This document shows, piece after piece, positions 34,066-50,536 of a stretch of DNA of 64,000 nucleotides. Within the stretch, counting starts at the first letter, position 1. Every line of letters begins with the position of its first letter. Source of the stretch: JBKBRC01 sp046292345 (GTDB lineage: Bacteria > Bacteroidota > Rhodothermia > Rhodothermales > Rubricoccaceae); the NCBI GenBank assembly GCA_046292345.1, contig JBKBRC010000009.1:14832-78831 (forward strand), in the 5' to 3' direction. Both the position numbers and the translations under genes were made by a program. Below the pieces are notes generated by a model. That model had not been told where the DNA came from. It made no database searches and saw only the letters and a list, made by a program, of their open reading frames with translations.

Positions 34066-35604
34066 ATGGGGCCTGAGTATTCCGGCGTACGCCGCCTTCG
34101 TAAAGTGCTCGTCGCCAACCGCGGCGAGATTGCCGTGCGTGTCATCCGGTCGTGCCGCGAGCAGGGGGTCAAAACGGTGGCGGTCTACTCGGAGGCCGAT
34201 GCGGACGCGCTCCATGTACGCATGGCCGACGAAGCGTTTCCCGTCGGGGCGGCGTCATCGGCCCAGTCTTACCTGGCACAGGACCGAATTCTCGAGGCCG
34301 CCCGGCAGACCGGAGCCGACGCGGTCCATCCGGGGTATGGCTTCCTGTCAGAGAACGCGGCCTTTGCCGAGGCCTGTGCCGCGGCCGGACTCGTCTTCAT
34401 CGGGCCGCCGGCCGAGGCGATCCGGCAGATGGGCGACAAAACGGCCGCGCGCCGCCTGATGCGCGCGGCCGGCGTGCCCATGGCGCCCGGCACGACCGAC
34501 GCCGTCGCGGACGCCGATGCGGCGGCGCGCGTGGCGGACGAGATTGGCTACCCGGTGCTGGTCAAGGCTGCCGCTGGCGGCGGGGGTAAGGGGATGCGCG
34601 TCGTCGAGCAGCCCGAGGCGTTTGCGGGAGCGTTTGCGGCGGCGCAGAGCGAGGCGCAGAGCGCGTTCGGGGACGGGCGCGTGTATGTCGAGAAGTACCT
34701 CGTCGGGCCCCGGCACGTCGAGATCCAGGTGCTCGCCGATGCGCACGGAAACACGGTGCACCTCTTCGAGCGCGAGTGCTCCATCCAGCGGCGGCACCAG
34801 AAGGTGGTCGAGGAAGCACCGAGCGCCGCGCTCACGCCCGCGCTCCGGGCTGAGATGGGCGCGGCGGCCGTGCGCGCCGCCGAAGCGTGCGGCTACGTGG
34901 GCGCAGGCACGGTCGAGTTCCTGCTCGACGCCGACGGCGCGTTCTACTTCCTCGAGATGAACACGCGCCTTCAGGTGGAGCACCCCGTAACGGAGTGGAT
35001 CACCGGGCTCGACCTCGTGGCCGAGCAGCTGCGCATCGCCGCCGGCGAGCCGCTCGGATACACTCAGGATGACCTTGTCATCCACGGCCACGCGATCGAG
35101 TGCCGCGTCTATGCCGAGGACGTGGCGGCCGGCTTCCTGCCTGACCCCGGTCCGCTTCTGCGCCACCGCCCGCCGTCGGGCTTCGGCGTGCGCGTCGATG
35201 CCGGCGTGGAGCAGGGGGATACGGTGCCCGTACACTACGACCCGATGATCGCCAAGCTCTCCGTGTGGGGGCGCACGCGCCGCGAGGCCATCGCCCGCAT
35301 GGACCGCGCCCTCGCCGAGTACGAGGTCGTGGGCGTGCAGACAACCATCCCGTTCTGCCGCTTCGTGATGCAGCACGAGGCGTTCCTCGAGGGCCGCTTC
35401 GACACCGGCTTCGTCGGGAAACACTTCTCGCCCGAGGCGCTCGCGCCGGCAGCAGACGAGGAGACGCTCGCGGCCGTAGTCGCAGCGCTGCTGCGCGACA
35501 CACCGGGCCTCGCGCCGAACGGCCTCGCGCCGAACGGCCTCGCGCCGAACGGCCCCGCGTCCGAGGGAGCCGGGCCCAGCCGGTGGTTGCTCCGCCGGCG
35601 CTGA
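34066..35604 (+). CDS. accC: Biotin carboxylase subunit of an acyl-CoA carboxylase
   Basis: 512 residues; core about 450 plus a tail. ATP-grasp enzyme that carboxylates biotin on its carrier protein. Visible: KVLVANRGEIAVRVIRSC, GYGFLSENAAFAEAC, the glycine loop AAGGGGKGMR, EMNTRLQVEHPVTEWITG with the catalytic Arg, and a C-terminal biotin-carboxylase domain (RVYAEDVAAGFLPDPG). No biotin carrier or carboxyltransferase gene is adjacent, so the acyl-CoA partner (acetyl, propionyl or methylcrotonyl) is unknown. The tail contains three copies of LAPNG from a 15-bp repeat. ATG at 34066 chosen; the open frame upstream is antisense to dnaJ. Confidence 0.9.
   Translation: MGPEYSGVRRLRKVLVANRGEIAVRVIRSCREQGVKTVAVYSEADADALHVRMADEAFPVGAASSAQSYLAQDRILEAARQTGADAVHPGYGFLSENAAFAEACAAAGLVFIGPPAEAIRQMGDKTAARRLMRAAGVPMAPGTTDAVADADAAARVADEIGYPVLVKAAAGGGGKGMRVVEQPEAFAGAFAAAQSEAQSAFGDGRVYVEKYLVGPRHVEIQVLADAHGNTVHLFERECSIQRRHQKVVEEAPSAALTPALRAEMGAAAVRAAEACGYVGAGTVEFLLDADGAFYFLEMNTRLQVEHPVTEWITGLDLVAEQLRIAAGEPLGYTQDDLVIHGHAIECRVYAEDVAAGFLPDPGPLLRHRPPSGFGVRVDAGVEQGDTVPVHYDPMIAKLSVWGRTRREAIARMDRALAEYEVVGVQTTIPFCRFVMQHEAFLEGRFDTGFVGKHFSPEALAPAADEETLAAVVAALLRDTPGLAPNGLAPNGLAPNGPASEGAGPSRWLLRRR
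35508..35552 (+). repeat. Three tandem 15-bp repeats in the accC 3' end
   Basis: CCTCGCGCCGAACGG three times in a row (35508, 35523, 35538), in frame, encoding repeated LAPNG 17 codons before the stop. Confidence 0.95.
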
Positions 35605-35607
35605 GCC

Positions 35608-36402
35608 ATGCCGCATCCGTTCTACCTCATCGACGCCTTTGCGGACGCGCCCTTCTCGGGCAATCCGGCGGCCGTCGTCCTGCTCTCTGCGCCCGCCGAG
35701 CGGCGGTGGATGCAGGCCGTCGCGGCCGAGATGAAGCAGGCCGAGACGGCCTTCGTCGCGCCGCGCGCGCCGGGCGAGTGGGACCTGCGCTGGTTCACGC
35801 CCCGCGCCGAGGTGGACCTGTGCGGCCATGCCACGCTCGCCGCCGCGCACGCACTCGCCGAGCAAGGCTTGGCGGACGGCCCGGTGGGCTTTCACACGCG
35901 GAGCGGACGGCTCGAGGTGCGGTCGCACGACGGCCGCCTGCGCATGGACTTTCCCGCCACGCCCGTTACCCTCGACAGCCGCCCCAGCGCCGCCCTGGCC
36001 GCCGCGCTCGGCCGCACGCCTGTGATAACCGGCCGGACGACGTTCGACTGCCTGGCCGAGCTCGAGAGCGAGGCCGACGTGCGCGCGCTCGCGCCCGATC
36101 TCGCGGCCATCGCTCGCATGGCCGAGCGGGGCCTGATCGCCACGGCCCGCGCCGAGGCGGGGCGGCCCTACGCGTTCGTCTCACGCTTCTTCGCGCCCGG
36201 CCTCGGCGTGGACGAGGACAGTGTGACCGGATCGGCGCACTGCGCGCTTGCGCCGTACTGGGCAGAGCGGCTCAGCAGGACGGCCCTCGTCGGCTACCAG
36301 GCGTCGGCGCGTGGCGGGCTCGTCGGCACGGAGGTGCGCGGCGCGCGCGTGATCCTCTGGGGACGCGCACGCACGGTCGTGCGCGGTACCCTGCACGTAT
36401 GA
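35608..36402 (+). CDS. PhzF-family isomerase/epimerase-like protein
   Basis: 264 residues. PhzF fold with two related halves: AFADAPFSGNPAAVV at the N-terminus, the catalytic Glu in MKQAETAF (about residue 47), RWFTPRAEVDLCGHATL, and DEDSVTGSAHCALAPYW in the second half. Homologues include phenazine-pathway isomerases and many uncharacterised enzymes; no phenazine genes are present, so only the family is assigned. It begins three bases after accC. Confidence 0.88.
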   Translation: MPHPFYLIDAFADAPFSGNPAAVVLLSAPAERRWMQAVAAEMKQAETAFVAPRAPGEWDLRWFTPRAEVDLCGHATLAAAHALAEQGLADGPVGFHTRSGRLEVRSHDGRLRMDFPATPVTLDSRPSAALAAALGRTPVITGRTTFDCLAELESEADVRALAPDLAAIARMAERGLIATARAEAGRPYAFVSRFFAPGLGVDEDSVTGSAHCALAPYWAERLSRTALVGYQASARGGLVGTEVRGARVILWGRARTVVRGTLHV

Positions 36403-36449
36403 ACTCCCACGCCTGATCGTACCAACGCCCCGATTCCCCGGTCAACGCC

Positions 36450-36956
36450 ATGGCTTCCCGTCAGCTCCTCTCCCCGCCGCGCGTGCGCCGCACCGTGAGC
36501 CGGATCGCCTGTGAGATCGTCGAACGCAACCAGGGACGTGAGGTCATCGTGTTCGGGCTCAAGCGGCGCGGCGTGGCCCTGGCCGAGCAACTTGCCGACG
36601 CGCTCTACGCGCTCACGGGCCAGCGCGCCGAGGTCCATCCGCTCGACGTAACGCCGTTCCGCGACGACCGCCAGGGCGAGCGGGAGGCCGGGCCGCCCGC
36701 GCAGCCGGCGCTCGCCGAAGATCGCGACGTCGTGCTGGTGGACGACGTGCTGTACACCGGTCGGACGGCCCGCGCGGCACTCGATGCCGTGCTGCGCTAC
36801 GGCCGTCCGCGCTCAGTACAACTCGCCGTCCTGATCGACCGCGGCCACCGCGAGGTGCCAGTCCAGCCAGACTACGTGGGGCGTGTTGTCCCGACGACAC
36901 ATCGGGAGCGTGTTCGCGTGGAGCTGAGCGAGCCAGCCGTATATATAGACGAGTAG
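36450..36956 (+). CDS. pyrR: Pyrimidine regulatory protein / uracil phosphoribosyltransferase PyrR
   Basis: 168 residues. Type I phosphoribosyltransferase with the PRPP loop VLVDDVLYTGRTARAAL (about 95-110), an N-terminal RIACEIVERNQG region and the PyrR-type DRGHREVPVQPDYVGRVVPT. In Firmicutes PyrR also binds pyr mRNA; in this lineage the regulatory role is untested, and no pyr genes lie in the window. A 21-bp tandem duplication begins at its stop codon. Confidence 0.9.
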   Translation: MASRQLLSPPRVRRTVSRIACEIVERNQGREVIVFGLKRRGVALAEQLADALYALTGQRAEVHPLDVTPFRDDRQGEREAGPPAQPALAEDRDVVLVDDVLYTGRTARAALDAVLRYGRPRSVQLAVLIDRGHREVPVQPDYVGRVVPTTHRERVRVELSEPAVYIDE

Positions 36957-36995
36957 CGTATGTGCATGACGAGCTAGCGTATGTGCATGACGAGC
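36954..36995 (+). repeat. Perfect 21-bp tandem duplication starting at the pyrR stop
   Basis: 36954-36974 (starting with the TAG stop, TAGCGTATGTGCATGACGAG...) is repeated exactly at 36975-36995. Confidence 0.95.
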
Positions 36996-37033
36996 AACCG
37001 GTACGTGGCCGGGTCGCCCGTCTCTGAAAAGGC

Positions 37034-37900
37034 TCAGAGGTCTGGCATTTCCTCGTCCGGCTCAGCAGGGGACGGATCGGGCGGAGTGGCCGGAGGGGGA
37101 GCAGAGGGGCGAGGCGGGTTGGCCGGGGGCAACGAGGCGGCGTTGCCGGCGCGCTCGGCCGTGTAGATGAGCACTTCGCGGCCTTCCTGAAGCAACTCGC
37201 CGGCGCGCGGCTCTTGAGAGAGTACGCGCTCGCCAGTTGCGCTTGGCGAGTCTACCCAGAGGCCCGCGGCGCGGAGCCGGTCGCGCGCCTCGGCCGGCGT
37301 GAGCCCGACCACGTTGGGCACGCGCACCTGCTGCGTGCCAGGGCCGGGGCTGAGCCAGAGCTGCACGCGCGTTCCCCGGGGCACCTGCCGTCCCGGAAGC
37401 GGGAGTTGTCGGAGCACCGTGTTGCGGTTGGGCGAGCGGAGCGTGTCCATGCTCACCTGCCCGACTTCCAGGCCGGCCTCGCGGAGCCGCTCCCGCACGA
37501 CGCCTTCCGCAAGGGAGATCAGATTGGGAACGACCACATGCTCCCGTGGACTCGCGTTGACGTAGTAGTAGACCCGTCGCCCGGGTTTGACCTGCGTGTT
37601 CATGCTCGGCGTCTGATCCACGACGACGTCGGCCTGCAGGGTCGGGTTGAACGGCTGCTCGCGCATCTGGCCGCGCAGTCCCACGTTGCGTAGCAGCCGT
37701 TCCGCCTCTTCCGGCGACGCGTTGCGCAGATCCGGGACGGTTACGGCAGCGTCATGCCGCGTCCAGAGGGGCATGACGGCGTAGTTGAACAGGAACGCGA
37801 ACGCGACCAGGCCAGAGGCGATGCCCAGCATGCCAAGCCAGAACGCGCGCTGCTTGAAGACGGCCGTCAGGCGGGGGTTCGGGGAGGGCGAGGTGCTCAT
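37034..37900 (-). CDS. PASTA-domain membrane protein
   Basis: 288 residues: short cytosolic N-terminus, one membrane segment (about 18-40, FWLGMLGIASGLVAFAFLF), three PASTA domains outside (starting VTVPDLRNASPEEAERLL, VVVPNLISLAEGVVRERL, VRVPNVVGLTPAEARDRL), and a Pro-rich tail ending in acidic residues. PASTA domains bind peptidoglycan fragments or act as spacers; there is no kinase domain here, as is usual for Bacteroidota PASTA proteins, which accompany cell-wall/division genes. The ATG at 37900 is chosen for the short N-terminus before the membrane segment. Confidence 0.85.
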   Translation of the reverse strand: MSTSPSPNPRLTAVFKQRAFWLGMLGIASGLVAFAFLFNYAVMPLWTRHDAAVTVPDLRNASPEEAERLLRNVGLRGQMREQPFNPTLQADVVVDQTPSMNTQVKPGRRVYYYVNASPREHVVVPNLISLAEGVVRERLREAGLEVGQVSMDTLRSPNRNTVLRQLPLPGRQVPRGTRVQLWLSPGPGTQQVRVPNVVGLTPAEARDRLRAAGLWVDSPSATGERVLSQEPRAGELLQEGREVLIYTAERAGNAASLPPANPPRPSAPPPATPPDPSPAEPDEEMPDL

Positions 37901-38184
37901 GCGAGACGGCGGGACTCTCGGTGGAGCGGCAAGATACCGGTGCGGCACAGGGTCGAAGAGATCACACGACCCTCACTTTCTATCCACCGGGACTACACAC
38001 AGCGGTTTCGGAAGGCGTCCTACTTTACGTGCCCGCCGAAAAAAGGGGCCCCGGGCCACGGCTTCGGTGGGAGATGTTCCTTGCTCGTTGTTGTCGCGCC
38101 TGCTGGCGGCTCTCTCTCGTCCAAGAGACCCTCTCGTTCCAGAGGGCCTGTTGCATGAAGGGTTGGTAAACCTGATCGGTTCGC

Positions 38185-38214
38185 TTGACAGCAAGGCGCT
38201 AGGCGCCGTATCAT
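38185..38214 (+). promoter_or_regulatory. rRNA operon promoter, upstream copy
   Basis: TTGACA (38185-38190), 18-base spacer, TATCAT (38209-38214). A sigma-70-like arrangement in the 640-base gene-free region before 16S. Confidence 0.6.
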
Positions 38215-38318
38215 GGCACTCCGCACTCGCAAGAGGGCGGACGGCTTCACGCCTCGAAAGGTCGAGGCGCTCGACTGAAACCAGAAGAGTTCTGAAATCA
38301 GAAGAGAACATGAAGCAC

Positions 38319-38348
38319 TTGACACGCGAAGCGGCGCTGCCGTAAGTT
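38319..38348 (+). promoter_or_regulatory. rRNA operon promoter, downstream copy
   Basis: TTGACA (38319-38324), 18-base spacer, TAAGTT (38343-38348), about 195 bases before mature 16S. With the site at 38185 it forms a tandem P1/P2 pair. The rest of 37900-38543 shows no gene; a hairpin ACTACCC/GGGTAGT near 38500 lies in the 16S leader. Confidence 0.55.
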
Positions 38349-38543
38349 GTCAAGCCGTCCAGATGCGGTCGCGCAGACACTCTGCGCGCAGCAGCGGGCC
38401 AAGTTTTTTGAAAGACTGGAAGCATAGCGAGCCCTCGTTGGCCGGCCTGCCTAGCAGGAAAGCCGAACGAGAGTTACAACCAAGCTCAAACAACGTGACT
38501 ACCCCTAGCGGGTAGTTGTTTCTCGAACCAGAGAAACTCTCTT

Positions 38544-40060
<1,517 letters not shown>

Positions 40061-40205
40061 AGAGCCGTGCTTTCGTTCGGCTCGGCCACGTGGGCTCGCT
40101 ATGCTTCTCTCTTTCAGCCGGCCGCCAGGCTGTGTTCTTTACGCGTTGTTGGTTCACTCTTCGGAGTAACCGCCCAGCGAAGGCGCTATCCTTCGGGAGG
40201 CCATC

Positions 40206-40279
<74 letters not shown>

Positions 40280-40313
40280 CCGCTCTTTAAAGAGCGTCTC
40301 AGTTTCGCCGGGC

Positions 40314-40386
40314 GGGGCCATAGCTCAGTTGGTAGAGCGCCTGCTTTGCAAGCAGGATGTCGGGGGTTCGAATCCCTCTGGCTCCA
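40314..40386 (+). tRNA. tRNA-Ala (TGC)
   Basis: Acceptor GGGGCCA/TGGCTCC, anticodon loop TTTGCAA giving TGC, normal D and T arms. Second spacer tRNA of the rRNA operon. Confidence 0.97.
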
Positions 40387-40439
40387 CTACCGCGCTCCGT
40401 GCGTGGCAGGCCGCAAGGTCTGCGTTCTTTGACATGTTG

Positions 40440-40552
40440 TTAGCCGTAGCAAAATTGCATCAGGTTCAGGCATGGCCTCGCGGCCGTGTCTGTCCAGCCG
40501 AGAAAGCATCGAGCGTCTCTGGATTTCCAGGGCGTACAAGAAAGCGAGGTAG

Positions 40553-40560
<8 letters not shown>
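40440..40560 (+). other. 5' half of the 23S processing stalk
   Basis: TTAGCCGTAGCAAAATTGCA (40440-40459) is perfectly complementary to 43542-43561, and the bases just before mature 23S (40540-40559) pair with 43455-43474. These form the long duplex cut by RNase III that releases pre-23S. A boxA-like TTCTTTGACATG lies at 40424. Confidence 0.8.
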
Positions 40561-43461
<2,901 letters not shown>

Positions 43462-43602
43462 CTCCTTCGCTTTCTTGAATGTCCTGGATTTCATCCAGGC
43501 GCTTGATGCCTTCAGGCTCTGGTCCAAAAGGGCCAGTCTGGTGCAATTTTGCTACGGCTAACCACGTGTCACCGCCTGCTGGCCACTTCGGCCAGTCTCG
43601 CT

Positions 43603-43715
<113 letters not shown>

Positions 43716-43724
43716 TTCTTCTGG

Positions 43725-43760
43725 GAGGGCCCTGTCTGGATTCAGACAGGGCCCTCTTTT
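43725..43760 (+). terminator. rRNA operon terminator
   Basis: GAGGGCCCTGTCTG (43725-43738), GATT loop, perfect complement 43743-43756, then TTTTGTTT. Confidence 0.93.
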
Positions 43761-43838
43761 GTTTGAGAACCGCTCGTCGTCCGGGAGGCACCTGGAGCGC
43801 GTCGAGTCCTCAGGGACACACGCGACCTGCATCCTCTC

Positions 43839-44732
43839 TCAGCGCGGTGGACCGCACACGAGATCGTAGTTGGCAGCCATCCCTGCCCGTACGCCGGAAG
43901 CGATCGCCATCGCCACGTTTTGCACGGTGTTGACCGCGTCGCCTGCTACGAAGAGCCCGGTGACGCTCGTGCGTCCGTCCTCATCGGCCTGGGCGTGCGG
44001 TCCGTTACAGGGAACGCCAAGTTGTTCGGCAAAGGGCGCCGCTTGCCGCTGGGGCGGGCGAAGGTAGAGCACGTCGAAAGGTGTCTCGTCGCCGTCCGTG
44101 AACTGGACCGCGACGAGCCGTTTGCCGTCGCAGCGCAGCCTGGCGATCGGGCGGCGATCGACCTTGATTCCCATGCCGGAGAGGCTATGCTCCTGACTCG
44201 TGTCGAGGTTCTCCGGACCATTTGTCAGGACCGTCAGGTCGCTCGTCCATCCCCGCAGGAGGCGCGCCTGCGCATACGTCCCGTCCCCCCGTCCGAGCAC
44301 GGCCGTAGGGCGGTCGCGCCATTCGTACCCGTGGCAGTAAGGGCAATGGATGGCCGAGGTGCCCCATGCTTCGGCAAGGCCGGGCAGATCCGGGAGCTCG
44401 TCCACGACGCCAGTCGCAAGTACCAGCGTCCGCGTCTCGACGCTGCGCCCGCGCGCCGTCTGAACGCGAAAGCCGCCGCTGATCTTGACCACCTCTGCGA
44501 CGCGCACCGTTCGGATCTCGGTGCCGTAGCGGAGCACGTCCTCGCGACCGAGGGTGCGGAGCGTCTCCGGCGGTACGCCGTCCCGTGTTAGAAGTCCATG
44601 CGCATGGTAGGCGGGCGCGTTACGCGGGTCGTCGGCGTCGAAGAGGACGGTGCGACGACCGGCGCGGGAGAGCGTGAGGGCGGCGCTGAGGCCGGCCGGC
44701 CCGCCTCCGACGATGACAGCATCGAAATCCAT
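43839..44732 (-). CDS. Thioredoxin-reductase-like FAD oxidoreductase
   Basis: 297 residues. FAD-binding GGGPAGLSAALTLSRAGR (residues 9-26), redox-active pair CPYC at 130-133, and the C-terminal FAD motif GLFVAGDA. The family reduces thioredoxin or small disulfides with NADPH. The second dinucleotide motif, usually GxGxSA, reads VLGRGDGTYAQA and lacks some of the normal glycine spacing, so NADPH use may be weak or different; proteins of this type adjacent to no thioredoxin are often of unknown substrate. It ends about 80 bases past the rRNA terminator on the opposite strand. Confidence 0.8.
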   Translation of the reverse strand: MDFDAVIVGGGPAGLSAALTLSRAGRRTVLFDADDPRNAPAYHAHGLLTRDGVPPETLRTLGREDVLRYGTEIRTVRVAEVVKISGGFRVQTARGRSVETRTLVLATGVVDELPDLPGLAEAWGTSAIHCPYCHGYEWRDRPTAVLGRGDGTYAQARLLRGWTSDLTVLTNGPENLDTSQEHSLSGMGIKVDRRPIARLRCDGKRLVAVQFTDGDETPFDVLYLRPPQRQAAPFAEQLGVPCNGPHAQADEDGRTSVTGLFVAGDAVNTVQNVAMAIASGVRAGMAANYDLVCGPPR

Positions 44733-44805
44733 GAGGAGCGGAGGGAAGAGGAAGACGCAGAACGCTGCGGACGCGGCGAAGTCTCGCTCTTACCCCCTCA
44801 TCCTG

Positions 44806-47574
44806 CTACAGGCCGTAGGAAAGCCGGGTGTAGAGGTAGCGCCCGCCGAATCCGAAGGGCGTGTTGCCGGAGTAGGCGTTGATGCCGTTGAACGCGAAGC
44901 GCTTGGGCGCGCGGTCCGGGTAGACGTCGAACACGTTGTTGGCGCCGAGGGCCACGCGGACGCCGCGCCCGAGCTGACCGCCCAGCTCGAGGTCTGTAAT
45001 GAATGCGGCCGACGTGGCGTACGTCACGAAGCCCGAAGGATCGATCGAGGTCGGGACGGCCGCGACGGTCTGCGTCTCGCCGTACCGGATGCCGCGGAGC
45101 ATGACCTGGTAGGCACCGAGCCCGTAGTTGGCCATCAGGTTGAGCGTCGAGCGCGGCTGCGCGCGCTCGAACCGGCCCTGCTCGACCGGCCCGAACAGCG
45201 GCACGGTCGTCACGCCGCGGAGCACCTCCGGCGTCTGGATCTCGTCCTTGTTCGTGATCACGGTCTCGTTCAGGTTGCCCGCGGCCGTAAGCCGGAGCTG
45301 CCCCGGGCCAGCCGGAAGCGCCGTGCGGAAGATTACGTCCAGCCCGCGCGTGCGGGTGTCTACGGCGTTCGTGAAGTAACGCCCGCCGGTAGCGTTGATG
45401 CCGCGCTGCGCGAGGAAGTCGCGCAGGCTGCCCTGTGGGCCGGAGCCGGTGAAGTTCTCTGTGAACACCACCCGGTCGTCAATCGTGATCTGGTACGCGT
45501 CGGCCGTGAGCGTGGCCGCGGTGCCGATCCGGGCGGTGATTCCGGCGCTGAGGTTGACGGACGTCTCGGGGCGCAGCGGAGTCGCGCCGAGGGCCTGCGC
45601 CACCGGCGAGGTCACCGGGAACGTGCCCACTTCGAACGGGACCCCGCCAATGAAGTTGGTCGAGATGGCGCTGTAGTAGGACTGCGCGAGGCTGGGCGCG
45701 CGGAACCCGGTGCTCGCCGCCGCCCGCAGGCCGATGCCCGGCACGACTTCGTAGCGCGTGGCCAGCTTGCCCGTGAGCGTCGAGCCGAAGTCGGAGTAGT
45801 TCTCGAAGCGGGCCGCGCCGGCCACGGTCCAGCCCGTCGTCACGTTGGCCTCCAGGTCGGCGTAGCCGGCCACGTTCGTGCGGCTCTCGTTCTGCGCATT
45901 GGGCGGCGTGAAGCCGGGGAAGCACTGCGAGCCGGGCGCGGTGGCCGCGCCGGCGTTCGGCCCGTCGAGTACGGGCACGCCGCCGTTGACGTAGCTCGCC
46001 TCCTCGCCCGGACGAAGGCGGTAGTTCTCGTACCGGAACTCACCCCCGAGGGCGATGAAGAGCGGCGAGGCCAGCCCGGCCGCAACGGCCCGCGTCAGAC
46101 CGAGGTTGGTCGTGGACTGGAGGAAGCGCAGCGCGCCCGTGCGGAACTCGGTCGGGCTGCTGACGCCGAGCGAGGCATTGTTTGTATTCGTCAGCCCGAA
46201 GTCGAAGTCGTTGCCGCCTGTGGTCTGGCTGACGTCGTAGCCCCAGCCGGCCGCCTGGCCGCGCAGCCCGACCGCAAGCGAGCCGTCGCGGAGACGGTTG
46301 TCGAACTGCGGCAGGAACCCGTTCGGATGGATGGCCCGCACGGTCCGGTTGTCGTTTGGCGGGCGGAAGAAGCACGGGCTCGTGACGTCGCGCTGGCTGG
46401 CACCGCCGAAGAAGTACACGGCGGCCGTGCCCACGGGGATCTCGGCGTTGAGGAAGGCCGAGACGTCCTGCGCCTCGCCCTCGCCGTACCAGCTGGTGCG
46501 ACGCGCGGGGTCGCCCGGGGCCGGCTCGCGCGGGTCATCTGCGAAGTAAAGCTGGCGCGGGTCGAGCCCGGCGCGGTTCATCTTGCCCTGGCGGCGGTAC
46601 GAGACTGAGCCGTAGGCGCGGCCGCCGGCGAGCGCCGTCCCCCCCCCGATGTGCGCGCGCACGTTCCGCCCGTCGGTGTGCGTGACGCGCTCGCGGCCCG
46701 TCGCCCAGGGGTAGAGCGCGGGCGTCTCGGAGGGCAGCAGGCCCTCGTCGGGCAGGAAGCCGCGGTTTTCGACCGAGACGTACTGCCCGAACGTTGCCTC
46801 GGCATCGATCCCCGGCCGGTTCTTGAGCACGATGTTGATCACGCCCGCGATCGCGTCGGAGCCGTACTGCGCCGCCGCGCCGTCGCGGAGCACCTCGATG
46901 CGCTCGATGGCCGAGGGCGGAATCGCGTTCAGGTCCACGCCCGTCGAGCCGCGCCCGACGGTGCCGTTGACGTGCACGAGCGCGCTCGTGTGGCGGCGCT
47001 TGCCGTTGACGAGCACGAGCACCTGGTCCGGGCCGAGGCCGCGGAGCGTGGCCGGGCGCATCGAGTCCGTGCCGTCGGCAATGGAGGGGCGCGGGGCGTT
47101 GTAGGACGGCACGAGCGCCTGGAGCATCTGCACGGTTTGCGTGAAGCCGGACTGCTGGATCTCGGTGGCCGAAATGACGTCGATCGGCACAGCTGACTCG
47201 AGCACGGTGCGGTCGGTACGCCGCGTGCCGAGTACCACGACGTCGCTCGTGCCGAGCGGGTCTGCGGCGAGCGCTACGTCGAGCGTCACGCGCTCGCCTG
47301 CCCCGATGCGGACCTCGCGCGTCTGCGGCGCGTAGCCGACGAACGAGAAACGAACCGTGTGGGTGCCAGCCGGGAGCGTGAGCTGGTAGCGCCCATCCGG
47401 GCTTGCGGCCGCGCCGAGGCTGCGCGCGGCCACGAGCGCGTTGGCGCCGGCGAGCGGCTGGCCATCGGCGGCGTCGGTGATGCGGCCAGTGAGCGTTCCG
47501 GTCTGCGCGTGGGCCGCGCACGCGGCCAGGACGAGGGCGGCTGCGCAGGGCAGCCAGCGAGTGGCAAAGCGCAT
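44806..47574 (-). CDS. TonB-dependent receptor
   Basis: 922 residues. Signal peptide ends AHAQ; carboxypeptidase-regulatory domain (about 27-110: GRITDAADGQPLAGANALVA, SFVGYAPQTREVRI), plug (ATLRGLGPDQVLVLVNGKRR, GVDLNAIPPSAIERIEVLRD, QYGSDAIAGVINIVLK), then a large barrel ending GGRYLYTRLSYGL. The LNAIP/QYGSDAIAGVINI wording is typical of receptors for siderophores or other organic ligands in Proteobacteria and Bacteroidota. No SusD partner. A triple 16-bp repeat lies about 50 bases upstream and may be regulatory. Substrate unknown. Confidence 0.85.
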   Translation of the reverse strand: MRFATRWLPCAAALVLAACAAHAQTGTLTGRITDAADGQPLAGANALVAARSLGAAASPDGRYQLTLPAGTHTVRFSFVGYAPQTREVRIGAGERVTLDVALAADPLGTSDVVVLGTRRTDRTVLESAVPIDVISATEIQQSGFTQTVQMLQALVPSYNAPRPSIADGTDSMRPATLRGLGPDQVLVLVNGKRRHTSALVHVNGTVGRGSTGVDLNAIPPSAIERIEVLRDGAAAQYGSDAIAGVINIVLKNRPGIDAEATFGQYVSVENRGFLPDEGLLPSETPALYPWATGRERVTHTDGRNVRAHIGGGTALAGGRAYGSVSYRRQGKMNRAGLDPRQLYFADDPREPAPGDPARRTSWYGEGEAQDVSAFLNAEIPVGTAAVYFFGGASQRDVTSPCFFRPPNDNRTVRAIHPNGFLPQFDNRLRDGSLAVGLRGQAAGWGYDVSQTTGGNDFDFGLTNTNNASLGVSSPTEFRTGALRFLQSTTNLGLTRAVAAGLASPLFIALGGEFRYENYRLRPGEEASYVNGGVPVLDGPNAGAATAPGSQCFPGFTPPNAQNESRTNVAGYADLEANVTTGWTVAGAARFENYSDFGSTLTGKLATRYEVVPGIGLRAAASTGFRAPSLAQSYYSAISTNFIGGVPFEVGTFPVTSPVAQALGATPLRPETSVNLSAGITARIGTAATLTADAYQITIDDRVVFTENFTGSGPQGSLRDFLAQRGINATGGRYFTNAVDTRTRGLDVIFRTALPAGPGQLRLTAAGNLNETVITNKDEIQTPEVLRGVTTVPLFGPVEQGRFERAQPRSTLNLMANYGLGAYQVMLRGIRYGETQTVAAVPTSIDPSGFVTYATSAAFITDLELGGQLGRGVRVALGANNVFDVYPDRAPKRFAFNGINAYSGNTPFGFGGRYLYTRLSYGL

Positions 47575-47622
47575 GGCAGGTAGTGGGAGAGAGAGCAGGA
47601 TGAGCCAGAAGCCGTGCTCAGC

Positions 47623-47670
47623 AGGTTAGGTAAGCTCTAGGTTAGGTAAGCTCTAGGTTAGGTAAGCTCT
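47623..47670. repeat. Three perfect 16-bp tandem repeats upstream of a TonB receptor
   Basis: AGGTTAGGTAAGCTCT at 47623-47638, 47639-47654 and 47655-47670, ending 49-96 bases before the receptor's start (read on the minus strand). It contains TTAGGT, the half-site known from DtxR/IdeR operators, in a genome region otherwise GC-rich; an iron-regulator array is one reading, slippage duplication the other. Confidence 0.9.
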
Positions 47671-47731
47671 GGCCCCTTCCTATGCAATCCCTTTGGCGCG
47701 TCCATGTTTGCGCGCATCTACGCTGGCAGGC

Positions 47732-47765
47732 AAAAAAAAGGCGGCCTCCCCCGGGGGAGGCCGCC
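47732..47765 (-). terminator. Intrinsic terminator after acnA
   Basis: On the minus strand a 13-bp perfect stem (GGCGGCCTCCCCC/GGGGGAGGCCGCC) followed by eight T residues, about 50 bases past the aconitase stop. Confidence 0.93.
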
Positions 47766-47812
47766 CGGTCCGCGCCTGGCGGGAAGCAGCGAGCGGTCGG
47801 GAGCGGCCTCCC

Positions 47813-50536
<2,724 letters not shown>

